A stretch of 64,000 nucleotides of DNA, from the NCBI GenBank assembly GCA_009694805.1, contig SICM01000003.1:1-64000 (forward strand), read 5' to 3'. Source of the DNA: Candidatus Latescibacterota bacterium. GTDB lineage: Bacteria > Latescibacterota > UBA2968 > SICM01. A program made the position numbers and the translations under genes. Positions 1 through 9,316 of the stretch are shown here, in pieces (positions within the stretch are counted from its first letter, which is position 1; every line of letters starts with the position of its first letter). The notes beneath the pieces were generated by a model. It made no database searches, was not told the DNA's origin, and saw only the letters and a program-made list of their open reading frames with translations.

Positions 1-199
1 CTCTATTTGAATCTTGCTCCCAGCCGTCTCCAGGAAGGACGCGGGCCTCTTTTCCTGCCTCCTGGCTGGGACACAATACCAGATGAAATTTTGAATTTCG
101 ATCTTTCAATATTTTCAATATCTTACACCTAAACCGATCACGAATGAATACCCGTACAGGAGTTGCAAGGAATGACATTTTTTACCTCGCGAGACTGAG

Positions 200-613
200 A
201 TGGCTATCAAGTTCCAAATAGATTTTCCCGATAACCTGGACAGCGGGCTGGACCGTCTAGTTGAGGCCGGGCATTTTAAGAGCCGTGAAGAAGCGGTTTT
301 GAAGGCTACGGAACAGTTGCTCAAACGCCTCGATCCTGCCCCGCAAGTCTCCGGCGCCCCAGAAAACCTGGCGCGTCAGGAATCCCTGTTTCAGCAGAAC
401 CAGGCTTACTTCGAAAGTCAAAAACAGGACCTTCAGAACCAGTACGGGGATTCGTTCATCGCCGTATGGGGAGAGCGCATTGTAGATCACGATGCCGACC
501 GGGCCCGGCTGGCTGAGCGCGTGTACAAACAGTTTGGCGCTGTGCCGATTTATATTGACCAACCCTCCGTATCTCCCGCCCGATTTCACGTCTCTTCTCC
601 CACGCTCGCTTGA
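200..613 (+). CDS. DUF5678-like small protein with RHH-like N-terminus
   Basis: ORF 200..613; N-terminal 'IDFPDNLDSGLDRLVEAGHFKSREEAVLKATEQLL' looks like a ribbon-helix-helix antitoxin-type segment; C-terminal 'YFESQKQDLQNQYGDSFIAVWGERIVDHDADRARLAERVYKQFGAVPIYID' is DUF5678-like. Confidence 0.6.
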   Translation: MAIKFQIDFPDNLDSGLDRLVEAGHFKSREEAVLKATEQLLKRLDPAPQVSGAPENLARQESLFQQNQAYFESQKQDLQNQYGDSFIAVWGERIVDHDADRARLAERVYKQFGAVPIYIDQPSVSPARFHVSSPTLA

Positions 614-616
614 CCG

Positions 617-997
617 ATGCTCTATCCCTACAGCAACGCCCACCGGCCACCGGCTCCCGTTCTGGAGGCCACGATTGCGCATCCGGGAATATCTGATGCG
701 TCAACCATTCTGAATGCGAAAATCGATACAGGCGCGGACATTACCACCATTCCGAAGACTGTCTTTCTTCAACTTCAGATTCCGCCGTGTCGAGAGGTCC
801 TTGCCGTCGGCTACAACGGTGAAGAGACCCGACAGCGGACCTATCTGGTCCATCTGAGCATCGCCGGAAACATCTATGCTTATCACGAGGTCATGGCAAC
901 GACGGGAAGGCAGGCTCTGATCGGTCGCGATATTCTGAACCGATGGGTTGTCACGCTGGATGGTCCAAACGAGCGTATAGACATCAAAACTGATTAG
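617..997 (+). CDS. Retropepsin-like (clan AA) aspartic protease family protein
   Basis: ORF starts 4 nt after the upstream stop; 'AKIDTGADITTIP' catalytic D-T/S-G motif and 'ALIGRDILNRW' flap/ILG-type motif. Confidence 0.7.
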   Translation: MLYPYSNAHRPPAPVLEATIAHPGISDASTILNAKIDTGADITTIPKTVFLQLQIPPCREVLAVGYNGEETRQRTYLVHLSIAGNIYAYHEVMATTGRQALIGRDILNRWVVTLDGPNERIDIKTD

Positions 998-1022
998 CGG
1001 ATGAAGGCTGGATGATGTCTCC

Positions 1023-1052
1023 AAGCCGCACTACCCGTGCGGCTTATTCTTT
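1023..1052 (+). terminator. Probable intrinsic terminator after the retropepsin-like gene
   Basis: AAGCCGCAC-TACCC-GTGCGGCTT perfect 9-bp stem followed by ATTCTTT. Confidence 0.6.
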
Positions 1053-1070
1053 AGGGCGAAACAGCCAGAC

Positions 1071-1127
1071 ATGAAAATCGTGGCGGAAGGCATTCTGAGC
1101 CGGGGCGAGCGGGGTTCTGTTCCGTGA
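1071..1127 (+). pseudogene. N-terminal remnant of a sialidase-like gene
   Basis: ATG AAA ATC GTG GCG GAA GGC ATT CTG AGC CGG GGC GAG CGG GGT TCT GTT CCG TGA = MKIVAEGILSRGERGSVP*, matching the start of the sialidase at 2255 (MKVIEQGILNRGERGTRR). Confidence 0.6.
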
Positions 1128-2233
1128 AACAGGTCCGTATCTTTCCCCCGGGTGATCATCCGGTTCCGATGAACACGCCCGTTGTCATCGAGACGCGGCA
1201 TCGGGACTGGATACGGCGGGATATGGGAGGGATCTGTTTCAATTCCCCCCGGACGGCCTATGACTTTCTGGTCTCTCACGCTCCGGACGGGAGATTGAGC
1301 GACTGCGTGGAGATCACCGCCCTGCTCTCCGACTGGTCGGTCGCGGGGCCCATCCGGGAGGTTCGTCGACCGCTTTACGGCGCATCGCGCTGGGCCGCGA
1401 CGACGACGCTTCCGGTGGCGAAAGATCTCCCTGAGGGTCTTCCTTTCACGATGGAGGGGGTCGCGTACGGAGGGGGCGCATCCTATGCCATAAATCCGGC
1501 CTGGATGTATGATCTCAGCCATATGGTGCTCTCTCTGATCGTCGTGCAGCCCGTGGGCGAAGGCGACCTGATTCACCTTTCCGGGGTCGTCTCCTGGGAT
1601 TCTCACGGAAATGTCCTGCACCCAGGCGATGTGGATGCGCAGGTTCGACAGATTCTGGATTATGCCGCTCGCATGCTGAGGGAGAGCGGCAGTTCCCTGT
1701 CGGACCTTGTACGCGTCCGGACGTTTACGAGCCGGCCCCAGGTCGGGCAGATTTTACAGGACCGACTGGCAGAGCGCATCCAGAGGGCGTTCGTCTCTCA
1801 TCAGATGTTGTCTTCCCTCGATCCGACGGACCTGGGTCAACTCGTGTGCGAAGTTCAGTTCACGGCGGCGCGGGGCGCTACAAGGGCCTCAAGCGCCCAT
1901 GGCACATCGGTTGTTTTAGGGGGGGCGACCCATCTGTATCTTGCGCCGGTGAAGCGTGAAGGTACCAGCGAGGCCGTTTCCATCGAACAGGAGGCGGAGG
2001 AGGTCGTCCACCGTCTCAAGGCTACCTGTGAGGATTGCGGCCTGAACATGTCGAACCTTGTCTCTCTTCTGGTTGAAGTGGCCGACAAGGCCGCAGGGGC
2101 CGTCCTGTCCCTGGCGCTCCATCGTGTTTCCGGAGGCGCATTCCGCGCCGGGATAACGGCCAGTGTGAATCATAAAATCGTAGAAGATACCGGGCGGCGA
2201 ATCCTCCTCACCGGCACTGCGATCGGCGTCTGA
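1124..2233 (+). CDS. Rid (YjgF/YER057c/UK114)-like protein, apparently two Rid-like domains
   Basis: 'HLSGVVSWDSHGNVLHPGDVDAQVRQILDYAARMLRESGSSLSDLVRVRTFTS' is Rid-family-like; a second 'EEVVHRLKATCEDCGLNMSNLVSLLVEVAD' segment. Confidence 0.6.
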   Translation: MKQVRIFPPGDHPVPMNTPVVIETRHRDWIRRDMGGICFNSPRTAYDFLVSHAPDGRLSDCVEITALLSDWSVAGPIREVRRPLYGASRWAATTTLPVAKDLPEGLPFTMEGVAYGGGASYAINPAWMYDLSHMVLSLIVVQPVGEGDLIHLSGVVSWDSHGNVLHPGDVDAQVRQILDYAARMLRESGSSLSDLVRVRTFTSRPQVGQILQDRLAERIQRAFVSHQMLSSLDPTDLGQLVCEVQFTAARGATRASSAHGTSVVLGGATHLYLAPVKREGTSEAVSIEQEAEEVVHRLKATCEDCGLNMSNLVSLLVEVADKAAGAVLSLALHRVSGGAFRAGITASVNHKIVEDTGRRILLTGTAIGV

Positions 2234-2254
2234 AGGAGAAGAAGGGGTTGAAAA

Positions 2255-3370
2255 ATGAAGGTCATTGAACAGGGCATTCTCAACCGGGGTGAGCGGGGGA
2301 CGAGGCGGGCGCTGGCGACGTTTCCGAACGTGACGGCCCTGCGCGACGGGACGCTGCTGGCGACCTATCGGGTCGGGACGACGAAGGACAGCGAGGATGA
2401 GACGATCGAGCTGCGCCGGTCCACGGACGGCGGGCGGACGTGGGGCGCGCCGGAGGTTCCGTTCTCGACGGTGGTCGGGGGAAGGCGAGGCTCGCTCAAA
2501 GTGGCGCACGCCACGCCGCTGGAGGGGGACCGGCTGATCGCTGCCGCGCTCTGGATCGACCGGGAGGCGTATCCGGGGCAGCCGCTGTTCAACAGCGACA
2601 CGGAGGGGTGCCTGCCGATGGCGATCCTGGTGGCGGATTCGGAGGATCTGGGACAGAGTTGGTCGCCCTGGCGGGTCGTGCCCGTGCCGGAGGACGTGGG
2701 GCCGCCGAGTTTGACGAGTCCGGTCCTGCGGCTGAGGAGCGGCAGGCTGGCGATGAGCATCGAGACGAACAAGGGCTATGAAGATGGGTCGAAGTGGACC
2801 CAGCGGGTGGTGTATGTGTACTCGGAAGATGAGGGGAAGACGTGGGGCGCGCCGGTGACGGTGGCGCAGGACCCGGCGGCCAGGTTCTTCAACTGGGACC
2901 AGCGGGCCGGGGTGGCCCCGGACGGCAGGGTGGTGACGTTCACCTGGACTTATGACCGGGAGACGACGACCTATTTGAATGTCCGCCGGAGGATCAGCCG
3001 GGATGAGGGGGCGACGTGGACCGCGCCGGAGGACCTGGGGTTTGCGGACCAGGCGTCGCATCCGGCGATCCTGCCGGATGGCCGGGTCGTTCTGGCGTGG
3101 GTGGACCGGTTCGGGACGCGGTCGATCCGGGCCAGGGTGGCGGAGGGTGTGGATGGGCCCTTTCCGGAGGGGTCGGAGGTGGTCTTGTATGAATACCGGG
3201 AACAGGGGAAGGAACGGGCGCGGGACACGGGGGAGATGCTGGCGGAGATGAGTGTCTGGAGCTTCGGGTTGCCTTATGTGGAGGGGTTGCCGGATGGGGA
3301 GGTGATGGTGGTGTATTATGCGGGGGATGTGGGGGGGACGGATGTGAGGTGGGTGAGGCTGAAGGTGTAG
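2255..3370 (+). CDS. Exo-alpha-sialidase / BNR-repeat family protein
   Basis: Three Asp-box-like motifs: STDGGRTWGAPE, SEDEGKTWGAP, SRDEGATWTAPE. Confidence 0.85.
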   Translation: MKVIEQGILNRGERGTRRALATFPNVTALRDGTLLATYRVGTTKDSEDETIELRRSTDGGRTWGAPEVPFSTVVGGRRGSLKVAHATPLEGDRLIAAALWIDREAYPGQPLFNSDTEGCLPMAILVADSEDLGQSWSPWRVVPVPEDVGPPSLTSPVLRLRSGRLAMSIETNKGYEDGSKWTQRVVYVYSEDEGKTWGAPVTVAQDPAARFFNWDQRAGVAPDGRVVTFTWTYDRETTTYLNVRRRISRDEGATWTAPEDLGFADQASHPAILPDGRVVLAWVDRFGTRSIRARVAEGVDGPFPEGSEVVLYEYREQGKERARDTGEMLAEMSVWSFGLPYVEGLPDGEVMVVYYAGDVGGTDVRWVRLKV

Positions 3371-3380
3371 AAATAGGGTT

Positions 3381-3663
3381 TCCAACTTTTCTTGCTCGTG
3401 CAAGAAAAGTTGGACAAAAGAAGCACGCTCGCTCATGCGCCGCGAGGGGCTTTGGCGCGACGTACTTCGTTCCGTGACGTAATCGGGGTCCCGTGGCAGT
3501 CCGAGCCCCTTCCGCCGCACCCCCGCGCCGCTTCGCGTCGCTCGTACCCCACCGTGCCTTTGCGGACGCTCTGCTTGAAAGCCGGGACGTCGCGCCTTCT
3601 GGTCGTTTGGACAAGGTTCCTCCCCCTCTCCCTTTTTGGGGGAGGGGGATGGGGGGAGGGGTC
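3381..3663 (+). repeat. Dispersed structured element, copy 1
   Basis: HP1 TCCAACTTTTCTTGC-TCGT-GCAAGAAAAGTTGGA (3381-3414); long-range stem GGCGCGACGT (3454-3463)/ACGTCGCGCC (3587-3596); 3' CCCCCTCTCCC...GGGGGAGGGGG hairpin. Confidence 0.85.
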
Positions 3664-3680
3664 TGATTTCGAGGAATTCT

Positions 3681-4820
3681 ATGCCAAAACCTTATCTGGG
3701 TTCGTTGGGGCGGTTGATGGATGCGCTGGCGCGGGATCAGGGGCGGGCGCTGTCGTATGAGAGATGCCGCGCGATGGGGCCGAAGGCCTGGTCCGAGGAG
3801 GCGCGGAAGGCGCTGCTGGAGCGGCTGGACTTTTCGCCGGAGCGGGTAGCGCTGGAGGCCAGGGTTCTGGCGAGCAGGACGGAATCGGGTTACGTTCGGG
3901 AGACAGTGGAGTTCGCATCCACGCGGCATCATCGGATCAGGGGGGAGTTGCTCACGCCGAGTTCGGGGAAGCCGCCCTTTCCGGCGGTGCTGGCGCTGCA
4001 CGATCACGGCGGCTTCTACACGCACGGGCGGGAGAAGCTCGTGGAGGGGCTGAGCGACTCGCCCGCGCTGATGGAGTTCCTGGAGAGGTGTTACGAGGGG
4101 CGATTCTGGGCGAGCGAGCTGGCGCGCCGGGGGTACGCGGTGCTGGTGACGGACGTGCTGGGGTGGGGAGAACGGCGCATGCCGGCCGAGGATCTGCCGG
4201 AGGATGTGCGCGTCCGGCTGGAGAAGTGGCCGGAGGGGAGCCGGGAGTGGGTCGCGGCCTACAACAACCACGCCTCGCAGGTGACGCCGACGCTCAACCA
4301 GAACGCGAATTTCGCGGGGGTGAGCTGGATGGGAATGGTGGTCTGGGATGACCGCCGGGCGCTGGAGTACCTGATCTCCCGACCGGAGGTGGATGCGGGC
4401 CGGGTGGCGTGCGCGGGGCTGTCAGGAGGGGGGTGGCGCAGCACGTACCTGATGGGGGCGGAGTCGCGGCTGAGCGGGGGGGCCATTGCCGGATGGATGG
4501 CCCGCATCGGGGACCAGCTTCTCCACAAGACCCGCTGTCACCTCGGGCTCTACACCGCGCCGTCGGTGTATCGCGCGCTGGACCATCCGGACATCGCGGC
4601 CATCGGGGCGCCGAGGCCGCTGATGGTGCTCCAGTGTATGCAGGACCAGCTCTTTTCGATGGACTCGATGCGGGACTCGTGCGAGGACATCCGCAGGGTC
4701 TATGAGGATTGGGGGCACGGCGAGCGGTTCGACGCCCGGTTCTATGACGTGCCGCACTGCCTGAACCGGCAGATGCAGGAGGAGATGTTCGCGTGGATGG
4801 ATAAATGGATGAAGGGATGA
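3681..4820 (+). CDS. Alpha/beta hydrolase (dienelactone hydrolase / acetyl-xylan-esterase-like)
   Basis: 'LALHDHGGFYTHG' oxyanion region and nucleophile elbow 'CAGLSGGGWRS'; ATG at 3681 is in frame with the listed ORF 3636..4820. Confidence 0.75.
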   Translation: MPKPYLGSLGRLMDALARDQGRALSYERCRAMGPKAWSEEARKALLERLDFSPERVALEARVLASRTESGYVRETVEFASTRHHRIRGELLTPSSGKPPFPAVLALHDHGGFYTHGREKLVEGLSDSPALMEFLERCYEGRFWASELARRGYAVLVTDVLGWGERRMPAEDLPEDVRVRLEKWPEGSREWVAAYNNHASQVTPTLNQNANFAGVSWMGMVVWDDRRALEYLISRPEVDAGRVACAGLSGGGWRSTYLMGAESRLSGGAIAGWMARIGDQLLHKTRCHLGLYTAPSVYRALDHPDIAAIGAPRPLMVLQCMQDQLFSMDSMRDSCEDIRRVYEDWGHGERFDARFYDVPHCLNRQMQEEMFAWMDKWMKG

Positions 4821-4853
4821 TGAATATAGCGCGGGGATTCATCGCCGTGAGGG

Positions 4854-6833
4854 ATGAGGATGAAACGAGACGAGATTCCGAGAGACGAACGCGCGGTCAG
4901 CGATGCGGATTTTCTGAGGGCGCTGGACCCGAAGCGGCGTGACCTGGCGGGGATACGGCGGGCTGCGGAGGCCGGGGATATCGACGGGGCGAGGCGGGGG
5001 CTGGTGGAACACTTCCGGACGCGGCAGCGCCCGGCGTGGTTCTTTGACTTCCGGGATGGAAGGCGGGGGAAGGTCGTCGCGGCATGGCCCGGCATCGAGC
5101 AGGGGGATCGGTGGCGCGCGGACCCGTTGCTCCGGAATCGGTTCCACCTGAGAGAGGACAACCCGGCGCTGGTGTGGGACTTCGGGAAGGGCCTCCGGTG
5201 GCATACCGCGGAGATGCGGCAACTCGGCTCGACCCCCTACCGGCTGAAGCGGGGGAATTTCTTTCGCGACCTGGCCATGGCCTACGGGGAGACGGGGCGT
5301 GCGGCGTATGCGGTGAAGTTCGCGGCGTTCGCGGAGCGATGGCGGAAGGACTGGCCGCTGGTGGTGGACGATGCGTTCCATCCGGACACGGCCCTGCTGT
5401 CCCGGCCAGACGGGCACGACACGATGACCATGGCCTACCGCTGGATGGCCTGGATGGACTGCCTCTACGGGGGCATTGCGTTTGCGCCGGAGGTCCCGAC
5501 GGAGACGACGTTTGGACTGATCAAGTCCCTCTGGTTCATCGCGCTTCAGTACCGGCACTACGAGAAGAGCGTGTACACGCCCGCCAACCACCACCTGTTC
5601 GAACGGGGGACGGCGCCGTTCCTGTGCGGGATCATGCTGCCCGAGTTTCCGGAGGTGGCCCGGCTGGTCGAGCAGGCCAGGCCGGTGATCGCCCGGCACG
5701 TGGCGCGGAGTTTTTTGCCGGACGGCGGGTACGAGGAGCGGTCACCGGCCCACGCCGTGGTGGCCCTGCACATGTTCTTGATCCCCCTCCGCCTGGCGGG
5801 GCTGAACCGGGTTCGGATGCTGGGCCGGGGCGAGGAGGCGCTGATCCGGCGGTGCGGGGAGATGGTGGCCCTGCTTGCCCTCCCGGACGGGTCCCAGCCC
5901 GACATCGGGGACGGGCGCTACCTCGCCTCGGACACGGTGAGGGTCCTGGGGGACCTGGGCGCGATCCTGAAGAGCCGGGCATCCGCCGAGGTCCTCCGGC
6001 GTCTTCGACTGAACGGTCAGGTGGAAGCGAAGGATCGCCCGGCGCTGAAACGAGTCGGGCGGCAGGCGCTTCCGCTGACGGCCTCCTATCCCTCGGCAGG
6101 GTTCTTCGTGTCGCGAGATGGATGGACGCCCCGCGCGTCGGCGATGGCGCTGTCGGTCCCCGGGACGGGCCTCCCCAACCACGCGCACGACGACGCGCTT
6201 TCGCTGCAACTCATCGTGCGGGGGGAGCCGATGATCGGGACGCCGATCTCAGAGCTCTATTCGTATCTGAACCGGAATCGGCAGGCGCAGAAGCGTCTCA
6301 TCCGGGGGCATTTTTACGCGATGACCTCGCACAACGTGGTGCTGGTCGGCGGCGAACCCCTCCGGTCCCCGGCGTCCCTGGCGTCGAGCTGGGGGCCGGC
6401 GCCCACGCCCGTTCAGACCGAGTGGGAGGAGGGGGATGACGGCGTCCGGGTGGCGAGTTCCCACGAGGGGTATCCCGGCGTCCGACTGTCCCGTGAGGTC
6501 GTGTTCCGGCACGGGAAGGGGTGGGTCGTGCGGGACCGGGTGGAGGGCAGCGCCAGGAAGCCGCACGTGGCCCGGTGGCATTTTGAATACGGTGTGGAGG
6601 TCGTGGAGCAGGAGGGTCTGTTGGTGGCGACGCGTGGCCAGGCCCGGTTGAGGATAGGGCTATCGTCTCAGGGCAAGGTGAGGGCGCGGCTCTACCGGGA
6701 CCGGAAGTGGCTGGGGAAAAATCCGCTCCGCCCGGAGGAGGCCGCGCCCTGGGTGCTGGACGTGAGGTTCGGCGGGTCGGGAGACGATCTGCTGGAGACG
6801 CGGTTTGACATTCTCTCGAAGCGTGGAAAGTGA
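4854..6833 (+). CDS. Heparinase II/III family polysaccharide lyase
   Basis: 'MAYRWMAWMDCLYGG', 'NHHLFERGTAPFLCGIMLPEF', 'GLPNHAHDDALSLQL' typical of the family. Confidence 0.85.
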   Translation: MRMKRDEIPRDERAVSDADFLRALDPKRRDLAGIRRAAEAGDIDGARRGLVEHFRTRQRPAWFFDFRDGRRGKVVAAWPGIEQGDRWRADPLLRNRFHLREDNPALVWDFGKGLRWHTAEMRQLGSTPYRLKRGNFFRDLAMAYGETGRAAYAVKFAAFAERWRKDWPLVVDDAFHPDTALLSRPDGHDTMTMAYRWMAWMDCLYGGIAFAPEVPTETTFGLIKSLWFIALQYRHYEKSVYTPANHHLFERGTAPFLCGIMLPEFPEVARLVEQARPVIARHVARSFLPDGGYEERSPAHAVVALHMFLIPLRLAGLNRVRMLGRGEEALIRRCGEMVALLALPDGSQPDIGDGRYLASDTVRVLGDLGAILKSRASAEVLRRLRLNGQVEAKDRPALKRVGRQALPLTASYPSAGFFVSRDGWTPRASAMALSVPGTGLPNHAHDDALSLQLIVRGEPMIGTPISELYSYLNRNRQAQKRLIRGHFYAMTSHNVVLVGGEPLRSPASLASSWGPAPTPVQTEWEEGDDGVRVASSHEGYPGVRLSREVVFRHGKGWVVRDRVEGSARKPHVARWHFEYGVEVVEQEGLLVATRGQARLRIGLSSQGKVRARLYRDRKWLGKNPLRPEEAAPWVLDVRFGGSGDDLLETRFDILSKRGK

Positions 6834-6837
6834 GACT

Positions 6838-8370
6838 ATGGATACAGACGTGATCATCGTGGGGGCGGGGCATAACGGGCTGGTGGCTGCGGCGTACCTG
6901 GCGCAGGCCGGGTTGCGGGTCGATCTGTTCGAGCGCCGGGCGTTTACGGGAGGCTCGGCGATCACCGAAGAGCTATGGCCGGGGTTCAAATTTTCGACCT
7001 GTGCGCACATGACGCACGCGATTCACCCGAAGATCATCCGCGACCTGCGCCTCACCGAGCGGGGGCTGGCGATGTGTACGCGCGAGGGGGGCCTCCGTCT
7101 CTGCGCGGACGGGACCTACTACGGCCCCGAGGATCACGATTCGCCGCGAAATCTTGCGACGGAGGGCCGGCTGACGGCGGAGGAGCAGGAGGGGGCACGG
7201 CGGTACGGCGAGTTCAAACGGACGCTGAACGACACCTTCGCGCCCTACCGGCTGGGACCGCCGCCCACGCTGGAGGCGGTACGGGCAAAGGTCGCGGGCA
7301 CGCCGGCTGCGGAGGTCCTGGAACAGGCGCTGACGACCCGCATCCGGGGACTTCACGAGGTTTTTCTCCCGTCCGAATTTCTGAAGGAGAAATACGCCGG
7401 GGAAGGGGCTGCTGTGGGGCGCAACCCGCTCGGGCTGCACCTGGCCTACAGCTCCATCAATCGGCCGGAGGAAGGGACCGGCGAAGAACCTCCTTATGGA
7501 TATCCGAGCGGAGGGATGGGGGTGGTGAGTCGGGTGATGGAGGAGGCTGCCGAAGAGGCGGGGGCCCGGGTTCACGTGAGCCGGGGGGTGGATCGATTCC
7601 TCGTGGAGGAGGGCCAGGTCGTCGGCGTACGGCTGGAGGACGGGTCCGAGGTGCGGAGTCGGGTCGTGGTGTCCAACCTGGACCCCAAGCGGACGTTCCT
7701 GAAGTTGCTCGCGCCGGAGCACGTGGAGGGGGGCCTCCGGCGTCGCATCGAGGGGCTGATCACGCACGTGAGTTGTTACAAGTTCCTGGCTGTGATCTCG
7801 GAGCTGCCCCGATGGAAGGCGTGGGACGGGGACCCGGACCGGCCTCCGCAGGGCTCCGTGGTGCTGGGCCATTCGCGCGCCGGGATCGACGCGGCCTACG
7901 ACGACCTGGAGGGGGGACGGGCGCCGGAAGCGCCGGTCGTCAGTTTCTCGATTCCCTCGTTCACAGACCCCAGCCTGACGCAGCCGGGGTACCATACGGC
8001 GTCGATCTGGATCTATCCGGCCCCGGCCAGGTTGCGGGAAGGGACGTGGGATGAGGTGCGTGAGGGGGTCGCGGAGCGGTTGATCGACCAGATCACCGCG
8101 TATGCGCCCAACTTCAGGGGGTCGATCCGGGACTACCGGCTGAGGACGCCGCTGGATCTGGAGCGGGAGAACGGGCTGACGGATGGGTGCATCTGGCACG
8201 TCCAGCACGCGGGGGAACATCTCTTCTGGAACCGGCCGCTGCCGGAGCTGGCGGCCTACCGTGCCCCGCTGAAGGGGCTGTATCTATGCGGGGCCGGGCA
8301 GCACCCCGGCGGAGAGGTGAGCGGGATACCGGGGCACAATGCGGCGCAGGAGATTCTCAAAGACATGTGA
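6838..8370 (+). CDS. FAD-dependent phytoene-desaturase-like (CrtI-type) oxidoreductase
   Basis: N-terminal Rossmann motif 'DVIIVGAGHNGLVAAAYLAQAGLRVDLFERR'; C-terminal 'LYLCGAGQHPGGEVSGIPGHNAA'. Confidence 0.85.
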   Translation: MDTDVIIVGAGHNGLVAAAYLAQAGLRVDLFERRAFTGGSAITEELWPGFKFSTCAHMTHAIHPKIIRDLRLTERGLAMCTREGGLRLCADGTYYGPEDHDSPRNLATEGRLTAEEQEGARRYGEFKRTLNDTFAPYRLGPPPTLEAVRAKVAGTPAAEVLEQALTTRIRGLHEVFLPSEFLKEKYAGEGAAVGRNPLGLHLAYSSINRPEEGTGEEPPYGYPSGGMGVVSRVMEEAAEEAGARVHVSRGVDRFLVEEGQVVGVRLEDGSEVRSRVVVSNLDPKRTFLKLLAPEHVEGGLRRRIEGLITHVSCYKFLAVISELPRWKAWDGDPDRPPQGSVVLGHSRAGIDAAYDDLEGGRAPEAPVVSFSIPSFTDPSLTQPGYHTASIWIYPAPARLREGTWDEVREGVAERLIDQITAYAPNFRGSIRDYRLRTPLDLERENGLTDGCIWHVQHAGEHLFWNRPLPELAAYRAPLKGLYLCGAGQHPGGEVSGIPGHNAAQEILKDM

Positions 8371-8390
8371 TTATCATCCTATACCGCTTT

Positions 8391-8632
8391 CCAACTTTTC
8401 TTGCTCGTGCAAGAAAAATTGGCAAAAGAAGCACGCTCCTCAGACGCCGGAGGGGCTTGGGCGCGACGCAACCTCAACGTTCAGGGGACGCACCGAAATG
8501 TGTGCCCCCGGCATGTTTGATGCTTCTGCTGGGCTCCTGCGGTGGGGGTTTCTGGCGTCGCGCCTGCTTTGGGTCTGTACACTACCTTTCTCCCCTCTCC
8601 CTGCGGGGGAGGGGAAGGGGGAGGGGTCTCAA
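8391..8632 (+). repeat. Dispersed structured element, copy 2
   Basis: HP1 8391-8422; long-range stem GGCGCGACGC (8460-8469)/GCGTCGCGCC (8555-8564); small hairpin GCACC-GAAATG-TGTGC (8490-8505); 3' CCCCTCTCCCTGCGGGGGAGGGG. Confidence 0.85.
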
Positions 8633-8643
8633 CTGACTGGTTC

Positions 8644-9316
8644 AGTACTCTCATTCAGGAACGTCTCAAAGATCTACGAGTCATCCGGCGGGGGGAGGCG
8701 GGTGGTGCTGCGGGACGTATCCATCGACGTGGCCGGTGGGCGGAAGGTGGCGCTGGTGGGGCGGAGCGGGAGCGGCAAGTCCACGTTCCTGCACCTGGCC
8801 GCCGGGATCGATCTGCCCACGGAGGGGGAGATCTGTCTGCTGGGAAGAGACCTGGCCGGGTTGTCGGAGCGGGCGCGGACGCTGCAGCGGCGGGATGCGG
8901 TGGGGCTGATCTTTCAGTTCTTCTACCTGCTGCCCCATCTGAACGTCCACGACAACGTGGCCCTGCCGGAGCTGATCGCCGGGGGGAGGCCGGCGGACTT
9001 TGAGGGAAGGGTGCGGGAATTGCTGGAACGGGTGGGGCTGGAGGACCGCGCGGAGGACCATGTGCAGCGGCTGAGCGGGGGGGAGATGCAGCGGGTCGCG
9101 ATCTGCCGGGCGCTGCTGCGCCGGCCCCGGCTGATCCTGGCGGATGAGCCGACAGGCAACCTGGACGACGTCACGGCCCGCGCCGTGATGGACCTGCTGC
9201 TCCAGCTCGTCTCGGAGGCGGGGAGTACGCTGATCTGCGTGACGCACGACCGGGACCTGGCCGCGCTGGCGGATGAGACGTGGCATCTGCACAGCGGCAT
9301 CCTGGAGGCGTCGTGA
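8644..9316 (+). CDS. ABC transporter ATP-binding protein (LolD/AttE-like)
   Basis: Walker A GRSGSGKST, signature LSGGEMQRVAICRALL, Walker B LILADEPTGNL; start uncertain, in-frame ATGs 8498/8513 lie inside repeat copy 2. Confidence 0.9.

Noticed and set aside
1916-3520. 534-aa minus-strand ORF across the Rid-like/sialidase genes and repeat copy 1
   Set aside because: Arg/Pro/His-rich shadow ORF; ends inside the dispersed repeat.
3392-3760. Short ORFs within the dispersed element (e.g. 'PTFLARARKVGQKKHA...')
   Set aside because: Similar peptides recur only because the nucleotide repeat recurs; conservation follows base pairing, not codons, and frames differ between copies.
5084-6439. 451-aa plus-strand alternate-frame ORF inside the heparinase gene
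   Set aside because: Gly/Arg-rich overlapping frame; the 4854..6833 frame carries all conserved motifs.
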